NCBI GenBank assembly: GCA_028873275.1
Contig: JAGWLJ010000072.1
Location: 1 to 7,103 of the forward strand
DNA: 7,103 nucleotides
Direction: 5' to 3'
Source of the DNA: Pseudomonadota bacterium
GTDB taxonomy: Bacteria > Pseudomonadota > Alphaproteobacteria > Rickettsiales > SXRF01
Shown: in pieces, positions 1-5,539 of the stretch
How the letters are laid out: each line of letters begins with the position of its first letter
How positions within the stretch are numbered: position 1 is the stretch's first letter
Notes under the pieces: model-generated
What the model saw: only the letters and a program-made list of their open reading frames with translations
Database searches by the model: none
What the model was told of the DNA's origin: nothing
Made by a program: the position numbers and the translations under genes

Positions 1-850
1 GCCCGTCGCTCTCCAGCGCCTTGAGCAGCCCCGCCACCGTGTTGCCGTTCGGACCATTGGGCTGGTAGCGGCCGGTCAGCACGCCCTGCACGTCGGTCGG
101 CACCTGGCCGCCCGGCAGCAGGAAGACGCCGGGATTGACCGCCGGCACGCTGGCGCTGCCCGGCGCCACCAGCGAAGCAATGCCGCCGCCGGTGCCCAGC
201 GCCACCAAATTGCCCTGCGCGCCGCGCTCCAGCACGTTGAGGTCGATGCCCAGCTCTTTGAGCGCGCTGCGCTGTATCTCGCCCACGCGCACGCGCAGCA
301 TCACCTGCTGCCCGGAATTGACCTGCAGCAGGTTGAGAATCTCCGGCGTATCCCCTGCCGACGGCTCCTTATCCGTATTCTTCGGCAGCATTCTGCCGGG
401 AACGTCACCGCCATCATGGAGGAATTCTTTGACGATGCGGATCGCTTTGTCGACATCACCGGCGCTGCCAGCCTGCCCGGTCAGGGCGATCCCGCTGCCC
501 ACCATTTCCACGCCGATGGCCTGCCCGGGAATGAAATCCCTGAGAGCATGGCGGATGGCGGGGAGATCGTAAGTGACGGCGACTTCCATGCGCCGGATCG
601 GCTTGCCGTGCTTGTCGGAAAGCCGCACGGTGGTATGGCCGACGCGCTTGCCGACGATGATCAGGTGCGTGGCGTTGTCGACATGCACGTCGGCAATATC
701 GGGATTGGCCACCATGACCTCGCCCATCGGCATCGGCAGCTCGACCAGCGTCGAGCGATTGACCGGCACGACGGCGCTCTCCATGTCGTCGGCCAGCGCC
801 GTGCAGGGCAGCACGACAACGACCAGAAAGAGGCGGAAGGCAGCGGGCAT
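1..850 (-). CDS. cpaC: Tad/Flp pilus secretin CpaC (RcpA-like), N-terminal part; truncated by window edge
   Basis: The reading frame is open from an ATG at 850 to the left edge, giving 283 residues of a longer protein. Residues 1-20 look like a Sec signal peptide: a short start with one Arg, a hydrophobic core rich in Val and Leu, and ALA before Asp-Asp. Residues about 24-95 match the N-terminal pilus-assembly domain of CpaC/RcpA secretins (elements such as MVANPDIADV and VGKRVGHTTVRL). A BON-like segment follows at about 100-145 (GSGIALTGQAGSAGDVDKA). The run QQVMLRVRVGEIQRSALKELGID (in part) at about 181-203 is the typical entry to the secretin domain. The gate-forming C-terminal beta-barrel domain is not in the window. 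In this family the protein forms the outer-membrane channel through which the Flp pilus leaves the cell. It starts 7 bases after the cpaB stop, so it is cotranscribed with cpaB. The family call is strong; the exact symbol (cpaC or rcpA) is convention. Confidence -1.
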   Translation of the reverse strand, partial: MPAAFRLFLVVVVLPCTALADDMESAVVPVNRSTLVELPMPMGEVMVANPDIADVHVDNATHLIIVGKRVGHTTVRLSDKHGKPIRRMEVAVTYDLPAIRHALRDFIPGQAIGVEMVGSGIALTGQAGSAGDVDKAIRIVKEFLHDGGDVPGRMLPKNTDKEPSAGDTPEILNLLQVNSGQQVMLRVRVGEIQRSALKELGIDLNVLERGAQGNLVALGTGGGIASLVAPGSASVPAVNPGVFLLPGGQVPTDVQGVLTGRYQPNGPNGNTVAGLLKALESDG

Positions 851-860
851 GATTATCCTA
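851..860 (-). promoter_or_regulatory. cpaC ribosome binding site overlapping the cpaB stop codon
   Basis: On the minus strand the junction reads TAGGATAATC followed by ATG. The cpaB stop codon TAG supplies the first bases of the AGGA Shine-Dalgarno core, which lies 5 bases before the cpaC start. This arrangement suggests translational coupling of the two pilus genes and supports the chosen cpaC start. Confidence -1.
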
Positions 861-1706
861 GCGACCGCTTGCCATGGCGACGCGCTCCAGCAGGGAGCCG
901 CCGGCTTTGCCCAGCGGAACGCTGTCAACGTTATTGGCTCCGCGCACGACGGTCACCGTCTCCCCCTGCGCCTGCTCGGCCTGGGTCAGCTGATCCAGCA
1001 GCGCCGGCGGCGGCACCTCCATCTGCGCATCCCCGGCGGCGCGCAGCATCAGCGACAGCGTGCCCACCTTCTCGGCCAGGCGCAGCTTCTGCGCCTGCGG
1101 CTGGCTGACCTCGACGGTAACGCCCGGCGAGGACGACAGCAGGGTATCTTTGGCGCTGCGCGTGGCGACGGCCAGCACGCGCGCGTCCGGCACCAGCACT
1201 TCGGCCACCGAGGGTTTTTCTTTGGCGCGCGCATTGCCGGCATCCGGCGCGCCCAGCACGCCGTGCATGAACAGAATATCGACATGGTCGCCGGCAGAGA
1301 GATAGCCGTACTCGCCCGGCGCCGCATCGATGGCGATGGTGACGGCGCGCAGGCCCGGCGTGAGGCTGGCAGCTAGAAATCCCGTCTCGTTGCGGCCAGC
1401 CAGCCGGGCAGCCATCAGCGGCTCATGCGCCACGAAAGAGCTGCGTGTCACCTTGCCCGTCACATCGGATTCCCTGCCGGTGATGAAACCCTCGGTCACC
1501 AGCGGCTGCGGCCAGGGCTGGCGGTCGATCATCGATTCGTCAAGTACGGTGCCGGCGGCAATAGGCGTACGCGCCACCAGCACATCCACCGTCGGCACGC
1601 TGGCAAGCGTACCGGATTTGGCGTCCGGCCTGGCGGGAAACTGAAGAGCGACATACCCGGCGAGGATGGCGAGTCCGGCGGCAATCAATAACGTCATCGG
1701 GCGCAT
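858..1706 (-). CDS. cpaB: Tad/Flp pilus assembly protein CpaB (RcpC-like)
   Basis: A protein of 282 residues, normal length for CpaB/RcpC. Residues 4-24 form one hydrophobic N-terminal membrane anchor, placing the rest in the periplasm. An SAF domain follows at about 39-100 (VDVLVARTPIAAGTVLDESM, then the HEPLMAARL segment). The family signature RAVTIAIDAAPGEYGYLSAGDHVDILF (in part) lies at about 120-146. The tail from about 165 (AEVLVPDARVLAV, then VTVEVSQPQAQKLRLAE) is also typical. In known Tad systems CpaB is a periplasmic partner needed for secretin (CpaC) function. The frame stays open for 67 codons upstream into typA, but the ATG at 1706 has GAGG 8 bases before it and begins directly with the membrane anchor, so the longer version is rejected. 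It is the first gene of the pilus operon here: no pilin or cpaA prepilin peptidase lies immediately upstream. Confidence -1.
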   Translation of the reverse strand: MRPMTLLIAAGLAILAGYVALQFPARPDAKSGTLASVPTVDVLVARTPIAAGTVLDESMIDRQPWPQPLVTEGFITGRESDVTGKVTRSSFVAHEPLMAARLAGRNETGFLAASLTPGLRAVTIAIDAAPGEYGYLSAGDHVDILFMHGVLGAPDAGNARAKEKPSVAEVLVPDARVLAVATRSAKDTLLSSSPGVTVEVSQPQAQKLRLAEKVGTLSLMLRAAGDAQMEVPPPALLDQLTQAEQAQGETVTVVRGANNVDSVPLGKAGGSLLERVAMASGR

Positions 1707-1737
1707 AGCAACCGCCTCTATCTTTTGGGTATATAAA

Positions 1738-1766
1738 GGATTATCGCGCCGGTAAACAGATGTAAA
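1738..1766 (-). promoter_or_regulatory. candidate promoter for cpaBC
   Basis: The 91 bases between typA and cpaB are much more AT-rich than their surroundings. On the minus strand TTTACA (1766-1761) could be a -35 box, followed either by GATAAT after 15 bases or by TAATCC after 17 bases. An alternative pair is the second TTTACC with TATATA. No single pair matches both consensus and spacing well, so this is only a location where a promoter is likely. Confidence -1.
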
Positions 1767-1797
1767 TAGAAATATTAGCGGAGCATAAACCGCAGTA

Positions 1798-3627
1798 TTA
1801 TTCGCTCGCCGCCTTTTTGGCCCGCGTGATTTTCTTGCGCTCGTTGGCGTCGAGCGCCGTTTTGCGCAGGCGCAGGTTCTTGGGCGTAACCTCCACCAGC
1901 TCGTCATCCTGGATATAGGAGATCATCTGCTCGAGCGTCATACGCAGCGGTGGGATCAGGCGGATGGCTTCGTCGGCCGCCTTGGTGCGGATGTTGGTCA
2001 GCTGCTTTTCCTTTAGCACATTGATCTCGAGGTCGTTGTCACGGCTGTGCTCGCCGACGATCATGCCCTCATACACCTTGTCAGCCGGGTTGATGAACAT
2101 CTTGCCGCGATCCTGCAGCTGCCAGATGGCATAGGCCACCGCTTCACCTTTATCGGTCGAGATCAGCGCGCCGTTGCGGCGGCCGGAAATCTCGCCCTTG
2201 TAAGGCGCGTAGCCGTGGAACAGGCGGTTGATGATGCCGGTGCCGCGCGTGTCGGTCAGGAATTCCCCCTGGTAGCCGATCAGCCCACGCGACGGCACGT
2301 GGAAAATAATGCGCGTCTTGCCGCCGCCGGAGGGGCGCATATCGACCATCTCGCCCTTGCGCTGCGAGATCTTGTCTACGACGACGCCGGTATGCTCGTC
2401 ATCGACGTCGATCACCGCTTCTTCGATAGGCTCCAGCTTCTCGCCATGCTCGCCTTCCTTGAACAGCACGCGCGGCCGCGACACGGAAAGCTCGAAGCCC
2501 TCGCGCCGCATGGTTTCGATCAGCACACCCAGCTGCAATTCGCCGCGTCCGGCCACTTCAAAGGCATCCTTTGACTCGGCCTCGGTGACACGGATGGCAA
2601 CGTTGCCTTCGGCTTCCCTGAACAGCCTGTCGCGGATCATGCGCGAGGTGACTTTCGTGCCTTCCTGTCCGGCATAGGGCGAATCGTTGACGCTGATGGT
2701 GATCGCCATCGTCGGCGGATCGATCGGCGTTGACGGTACGGGACCGGGCAGCGTCAGATCGCCGATAGTATCGGACACCGAGGCGTTTTCGATACCGGCG
2801 ATGGCGATGATGTCGCCGGCCTGTGCCTGATCCACCGGCACGCGCTTGATGCCGTCGAAGGCCAACAGCTTGGTTAACCTGCCCTGCTCCAGCACCTCGC
2901 CCTTGAGATTCATCGCCTTGATCGGCATGCCGACTTTGGCCGTGCCGCTGTAAATGCGGCCGGTCAGAATGCGGCCGAGGAAGGAATCGTATTCGAGGAT
3001 GGAGGCCAGCATGGCAAAGGCCGCGTCGGGATCGACATCCGGCGCCGGCACATGCTTCACGATGAGATCGAACAGCGGGTCGAGATTTTCGCGCGGCGCG
3101 TCGAGCGAAGTCGCCGCCCAGCCGTCGCGCCCGGAGGCGTAAAGCGTCGGAAAATCGAGCTGCTCATCGCTGGCATCGAGCGCTGCGAACAAATCGAATA
3201 CCTCATTATGCACGGCGTCGGGGCGGGCGTCGCCACGGTCGATCTTATTGATGATGACGATGGGCTTCAGGCCCAGCTTCAGCGCCTTGCCCAGCACGAA
3301 TTTGGTCTGCGGCAGCGGGCCTTCCGCCGCATCGCACAGCAGCACCACGCCGTCAACCATCGAGAGCACGCGCTCCACCTCGCCGCCGAAATCGGCGTGG
3401 CCCGGCGTATCGACGATGTTGATGCGGACGTTGCCGCGTGTCACCGCCGTGCATTTGGCCAGGATGGTGATGCCGCGCTCGCGCTCCAGCTCGTTGGAAT
3501 CCATGACGCAGGTTTCCACCTGCTGGTTGGCGCGGAACGTGCCGCTTTGCTTCAGCATGGAGTCGATCAGCGTGGTTTTGCCGTGATCGACGTGCGCGAT
3601 GATGGCGATATTGCGTAGGGTCTGCAT
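1798..3627 (-). CDS. typA: Translational GTPase TypA/BipA
   Basis: A complete protein of 609 residues, the usual TypA/BipA length. The GTPase motifs are all present: G1 AHVDHGKTT (11-19), G2 region RERGITI (49-55), G3 DTPGH (73-77), G4 NKID (127-130) and the G5-like ASGRDGWA (164-171). EF-G-like domains II, III and V follow, then the TypA-specific C-terminal domain with RGLIGYQGEFLTDTRGTG, LTNIRTKAADEAIRLIPPLRM (in part) and VTPKNLRLRK near the end. The family binds ribosomes and helps 50S assembly and growth at low temperature or under stress; it acts in the cytoplasm. The ATG at 3627 is preceded by AAAGGAG with a short 3-base gap. It lies downstream of a cold-shock gene on the same strand, but a palindromic, probably terminating, region separates them. 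Identification is secure. Confidence -1.
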   Translation of the reverse strand: MQTLRNIAIIAHVDHGKTTLIDSMLKQSGTFRANQQVETCVMDSNELERERGITILAKCTAVTRGNVRINIVDTPGHADFGGEVERVLSMVDGVVLLCDAAEGPLPQTKFVLGKALKLGLKPIVIINKIDRGDARPDAVHNEVFDLFAALDASDEQLDFPTLYASGRDGWAATSLDAPRENLDPLFDLIVKHVPAPDVDPDAAFAMLASILEYDSFLGRILTGRIYSGTAKVGMPIKAMNLKGEVLEQGRLTKLLAFDGIKRVPVDQAQAGDIIAIAGIENASVSDTIGDLTLPGPVPSTPIDPPTMAITISVNDSPYAGQEGTKVTSRMIRDRLFREAEGNVAIRVTEAESKDAFEVAGRGELQLGVLIETMRREGFELSVSRPRVLFKEGEHGEKLEPIEEAVIDVDDEHTGVVVDKISQRKGEMVDMRPSGGGKTRIIFHVPSRGLIGYQGEFLTDTRGTGIINRLFHGYAPYKGEISGRRNGALISTDKGEAVAYAIWQLQDRGKMFINPADKVYEGMIVGEHSRDNDLEINVLKEKQLTNIRTKAADEAIRLIPPLRMTLEQMISYIQDDELVEVTPKNLRLRKTALDANERKKITRAKKAASE

Positions 3628-3640
3628 AAGCTCCTTTATC

Positions 3641-3678
3641 CCCTCCCCCCTTAAGAAGGGGGAGGGTTAGGGAGGGGG
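3641..3678. repeat. C/G-rich palindrome upstream of typA
   Basis: Arms at 3641-3649 (CCCTCCCCC) and 3658-3666 (GGGGGAGGG) are perfect 9-base inverted repeats. Counting the inner CTT/AAG pairs, the stem reaches 11-12 bases with one unpaired C and a loop of about 3 bases. A further G-rich block (GGGAGGGGG, 3670-3678) follows after TTA. In the typA transcript direction this lies about 15-50 bases before the start codon, so it could be a leader hairpin or the end of a dispersed intergenic repeat. I recall similar CCCTCCCC...GGGGAGGG intergenic units in other proteobacterial genomes, but cannot test copy number here. Confidence -1.
3658..3678 (+). other. canonical G-quadruplex pattern
   Basis: The plus strand has four G-runs of 5, 3, 3 and 5 bases separated by loops A, TTA and A, matching the usual G3+N1-7 pattern with very short loops. 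The middle part is GGGTTAGGG. It lies on the strand opposite typA coding, so the typA leader RNA carries the C-rich complement. A quadruplex would therefore form in DNA on the template strand for typA. The pattern is plain; formation in the cell is inference. Confidence -1.
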
Positions 3679-3729
3679 TGATACTATAAGGAATAGCATG
3701 AAGGCAAGGAAAAGAATCTCCTTACCCGG

Positions 3730-3745
3730 TTTTTCCCAGGAAAAA
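3730..3745. repeat. 16-base near-perfect palindrome
   Basis: TTTTTCCCAGGAAAAA pairs TTTTTCC with GGAAAAA around a central CA. The centre is too small for a good RNA hairpin, so it is more likely a DNA-level symmetric site or part of the surrounding palindromic repeat. On the minus strand its T-run also provides the T-tract after the hairpin at 3750-3770. Confidence -1.
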
Positions 3746-3770
3746 CCTCCCTCTCCCTCAAAAGGAGAGG
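3741..3770 (-). terminator. probable rho-independent terminator of the cold-shock gene
   Basis: Read on the minus strand just after the cold-shock stop codon, CCTCTCC (3770-3764) can pair perfectly with GGAGAGG (3756-3750) around a 7-base loop. GAGG and then five T (3745-3741) follow. The 4-base gap before the T-run makes it less than ideal. The same arms belong to the palindromic repeat region, so it may be a repeat that doubles as a terminator. Confidence -1.
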
Positions 3771-3776
3771 AAAAAA

Positions 3777-3980
3777 CTAGATCAGCTTAAGGTTGACCGC
3801 CGAGGTCTTGCCCTTGCTTTCGGTCAGGTCGTAGCTGACTTTCTGATTCTCGTCGAGAGCCATGAGGCCCGCCGCTTCCAGTGCCGAGGCATGCACGAAC
3901 ACATCCGCTCCACCCGCATCCGGCTTGATGAAACCGAAACGTTTCGCGGGGTTATACCATTTAACGACACCGGTAGCCAT
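3777..3980 (-). CDS. cspA: CspA-family cold-shock protein with altered RNP1
   Basis: A 67-residue single cold-shock domain, normal family length. Residues 3-10 read TGVVKWYN, RNP1 is KRFGFI (13-18), RNP2 is VFVHASAL (27-34), and the C-terminus ends SAVNLKLI, as in alphaproteobacterial Csp proteins. Such proteins bind single-stranded RNA or DNA as chaperones in the cytoplasm. Two deviations stand out: the usual KGFGFI has Arg14 in place of Gly, and the usual VHISA has Ala31 in place of Ile. The aromatic residues that stack on bases (Trp8, Phe15, Phe17, Phe28, His30) are present, so it is probably functional. The start at 3980 has GGAG 8 bases upstream. The long upstream region (about 100 bases to the candidate -35) could give a leader RNA of the kind common for csp genes. 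The family is certain; which Csp paralogue it is cannot be told. Confidence -1.
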   Translation of the reverse strand: MATGVVKWYNPAKRFGFIKPDAGGADVFVHASALEAAGLMALDENQKVSYDLTESKGKTSAVNLKLI

Positions 3981-4061
3981 ATATTGAACTCCATTTGAGA
4001 TTGAATTGATAACAGTAAGTGATACCCCTTTAGCGCAGTTTTTTGGCGCAGGGAAGCGGTT

Positions 4062-4092
4062 TTTATCGCCCGCCCGGCTCCCTATTTGACAA
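4062..4092 (-). promoter_or_regulatory. weak candidate promoter for the cold-shock gene
   Basis: On the minus strand TTGTCA (4092-4087) is one base from the -35 consensus, and GATAAA (4067-4062) could be a -10 box, but the spacing of 19 bases is long. It would give a leader of roughly 75 bases before the start codon. No better pair was seen nearer the gene. Confidence -1.
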
Positions 4093-4114
4093 CAGGATTA
4101 CATTTTATTAAGCA
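4086..4114 (+). promoter_or_regulatory. candidate promoter for the plus-strand orphan gene
   Basis: A perfect TTGACA -35 box lies at 4086-4091, followed by an AT-rich stretch (TTTTATTAAG, 4103-4112) where the -10 box should be. No hexamer there is close to TATAAT at the right distance, so only the -35 is convincing. The same bases on the other strand supply a TTGTCA, so the two divergent promoters may share this spot. Confidence -1.
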
Positions 4115-4138
4115 ATATCGGCTCCCTATGACAAAACC

Positions 4139-4149
4139 GGAGGATGATC
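4139..4149 (+). promoter_or_regulatory. ribosome binding site that selects the start of the orphan gene
   Basis: GGAGG (4139-4143) is a strong Shine-Dalgarno core. It touches the first ATG (4144) with no spacer but sits 6 bases before the second, in-frame ATG (4150). The second is therefore the likely start. Confidence -1.
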
Positions 4150-4653
4150 ATGCCAATATCGGAGAAACGAAAAACCCTGGAAGGTATCGAACGCCGCGAA
4201 TTTACGATGCCGCTGCCGGGATGGCATACGCTTCATCTGGTGGTCGACGTCCCCGCCTCCGGCGCCGGAACGCTTCCCGCCATCGCCCTTTATGACAGCA
4301 TAAGCAAAAGCTATCCGGAGCGGCTCGACAAGGCAGCCCGAGCACTTGCCCGAGCCGATGTTGCGCATCAGATTGTCGGTTCGGATACTGCGCCGCAGAT
4401 TGAAACCTATCGCACGCTGCACGATAAAGTTATTGCATTCACTCTTCCTGAAGCCAGTACGCCAGCTGCACAGCTTGCAGGTCTCCGTGCCGTCCTCGAC
4501 GGGATACAGCGCTCCGACGCAGGCATGGACGAGAGAGAAAAGAACCAGCTTTCCGGCATGCTGGCCCGGATTCATACGGAGATGGGACTGACTGAGGGAA
4601 AAAACGCCGCGGCAGTCAGCGCCCGCAGAGCGGGAGAATCGCCCTCGCGCTGA
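4150..4653 (+). CDS. hypothetical protein, 167 residues, unknown family
   Basis: I do not recognise this protein. Seen in it: a charged N-terminus (KRKTLEGIERREF), a short likely beta segment (WHTLHLVVDVPA, 26-37), a helical middle (about 53-75, PERLDKAARALARADVAHQI), a second helical stretch (about 105-147), and a Ser/Ala/Arg-rich disordered tail. There is no signal peptide, no membrane segment and no cysteine, so a soluble cytoplasmic protein is likely. The GGAGG site 6 bases before the ATG at 4150 and the TTGACA upstream support a real gene. Its codon use (more A/T in third positions, e.g. gca, ctt, gtt, cct) differs from the GC-rich flanking genes, hinting at a recent or transferred gene. 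It is the only plus-strand gene, divergent from the cold-shock gene and convergent with nadK. An antisense frame of 149 codons exists on the other strand but lacks a comparable start site. Confidence -1.
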   Translation: MPISEKRKTLEGIERREFTMPLPGWHTLHLVVDVPASGAGTLPAIALYDSISKSYPERLDKAARALARADVAHQIVGSDTAPQIETYRTLHDKVIAFTLPEASTPAAQLAGLRAVLDGIQRSDAGMDEREKNQLSGMLARIHTEMGLTEGKNAAAVSARRAGESPSR

Positions 4654-5433
4654 TCAATAGGTAAACTGCTCCTTGATGATCCGCTCCTCGAGATTATGCT
4701 CGGGGTCGAACAGCAGGGTGACGCCGGATTTGCGCTGTTCGCCGATCACCACCTCGGTCACATCATGAATCTCGGTGAAATCGGCCACGGCATTGACCGG
4801 ACGCTTCTTGGGCTCCAGGATGGTGAAGCCGACCGAGGAATTATGCGGCAGCAGCGCGCCGCGCCAGCGGCGGGGGCGGAACGGCACCAGCGGTGTCAGC
4901 GCGATTAAATTGGCGCCCAGCGGGATGATCGGGCCGCCGGCCGAGAAATTATAGGCCGTGCTGCCGGCCGGCGTCGCCACCAGCACGCCGTCGCAGGTCA
5001 GCTCCTTGAGCCGCACGACATGGTCGATCGAGACGCGGATCTTGGCCGCCTGCCGCCCCTGGCGGAACAGCGACACCTCGTTGAACGCCAGCGCCTGCCT
5101 GACCTTGCCGTTCAGGCAGCGCGCATACATGTGCAGCGGATAAAGCGTCGCCGCGCGCGCATGCTCGATGCGGTCAAGGAGCCCCTCCGGCGAATATTCG
5201 TTCATCAGGAAGCCGACCGTGCCGCAGTTGAGACCGTAAAACGGCAGCTTCATTTTCATGTATTGATGCAGCGTCTGCAGCATGAAACCGTCGCCACCCA
5301 GCACGACGATCACCTCCGCCTGCATGCGCCGCCGCGTGATCGGCACGATGTGGTAATGCTTGCGGATCTCTTTCAGCGCGGCCTGCGCCTTGGGCGAATC
5401 ATCGGCCACGCAGGCGATCTTGGTGGGACTCAT
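4654..5433 (-). CDS. nadK: NAD kinase
   Basis: A 259-residue protein, typical of the short alphaproteobacterial NAD kinases. It phosphorylates NAD to NADP using ATP, in the cytoplasm, and is the sole route to NADP in most bacteria. Motifs seen: the GGDG nucleotide-binding motif at 46-49, NCGTVGFLMNEY at 69-80, the NE pair at 118-119 (AFNEVSLFR), and the conserved region CDGVLVATPAGSTAYNFSAGGPI (in part) at 147-169. The tail region RPRRWRGALLP and VADFTEIHDV also fits the family. The ATG at 5433 is the first possible one, because an in-frame TAA lies at 5446-5448. Its ribosome site is weak (GGA 8 bases upstream). It follows the DUF2336 genes by 106 bases on the same strand, so cotranscription is possible but an own promoter is equally likely. 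Its stop codon abuts that of the plus-strand gene. Confidence -1.
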   Translation of the reverse strand: MSPTKIACVADDSPKAQAALKEIRKHYHIVPITRRRMQAEVIVVLGGDGFMLQTLHQYMKMKLPFYGLNCGTVGFLMNEYSPEGLLDRIEHARAATLYPLHMYARCLNGKVRQALAFNEVSLFRQGRQAAKIRVSIDHVVRLKELTCDGVLVATPAGSTAYNFSAGGPIIPLGANLIALTPLVPFRPRRWRGALLPHNSSVGFTILEPKKRPVNAVADFTEIHDVTEVVIGEQRKSGVTLLFDPEHNLEERIIKEQFTY

Positions 5434-5539
5434 GAGCGAAATCCGTTAATTTGCTAAGAACGCATCTTAAGTGACATCGCATATAAAAGAGACGCTTGCA
5501 ACCGAAATGCATTTACGCCGTGGCGGAGATAGCCGCTGA
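5434..5539 (-). other. intergenic gap between the DUF2336 gene and nadK
   Basis: These 106 bases hold no reading frame I trust. An AT-rich patch (minus strand TCTTTTATATGC, around 5480-5491) preceded by TTGCAA could be part of a nadK promoter, but the boxes are poorly spaced. Only 4-base stems follow the DUF2336 stop, so no convincing terminator is seen. Confidence -1.

Noticed and set aside
416..1108. Plus-strand frames opposite cpaC and cpaB
   Set aside because: The minus strand encodes recognisable pilus proteins throughout; the plus frames are low-complexity shadows.
1778..1793. GCGG/CCGC hairpin after the typA stop as a terminator
   Set aside because: The stem is only 4 bases with an 8-base loop and the following T-run is broken; too weak to call.
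1707..1907. A 67-residue N-terminal extension of CpaB reaching into typA
   Set aside because: The ATG at 1706 has a good ribosome site and starts directly with the membrane anchor; the extension overlaps typA and is low-complexity, Arg-rich sequence.
3052..3618. Plus-strand frames opposite typA, here and at 2047-2574
   Set aside because: They are antisense shadows of a secure housekeeping gene, with biased composition and no start signals.
4126..4575. Minus-strand frame of 149 codons, with several cysteines, opposite the orphan gene
   Set aside because: It has no convincing ribosome site or promoter, and its composition fits a shadow of the plus-strand gene, which has a strong GGAGG.
4622..4634. 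CCCGC-AGA-GCGGG hairpin near the end of the orphan gene as a terminator
   Set aside because: A 5-base stem inside coding sequence with no T-run after it on either strand.
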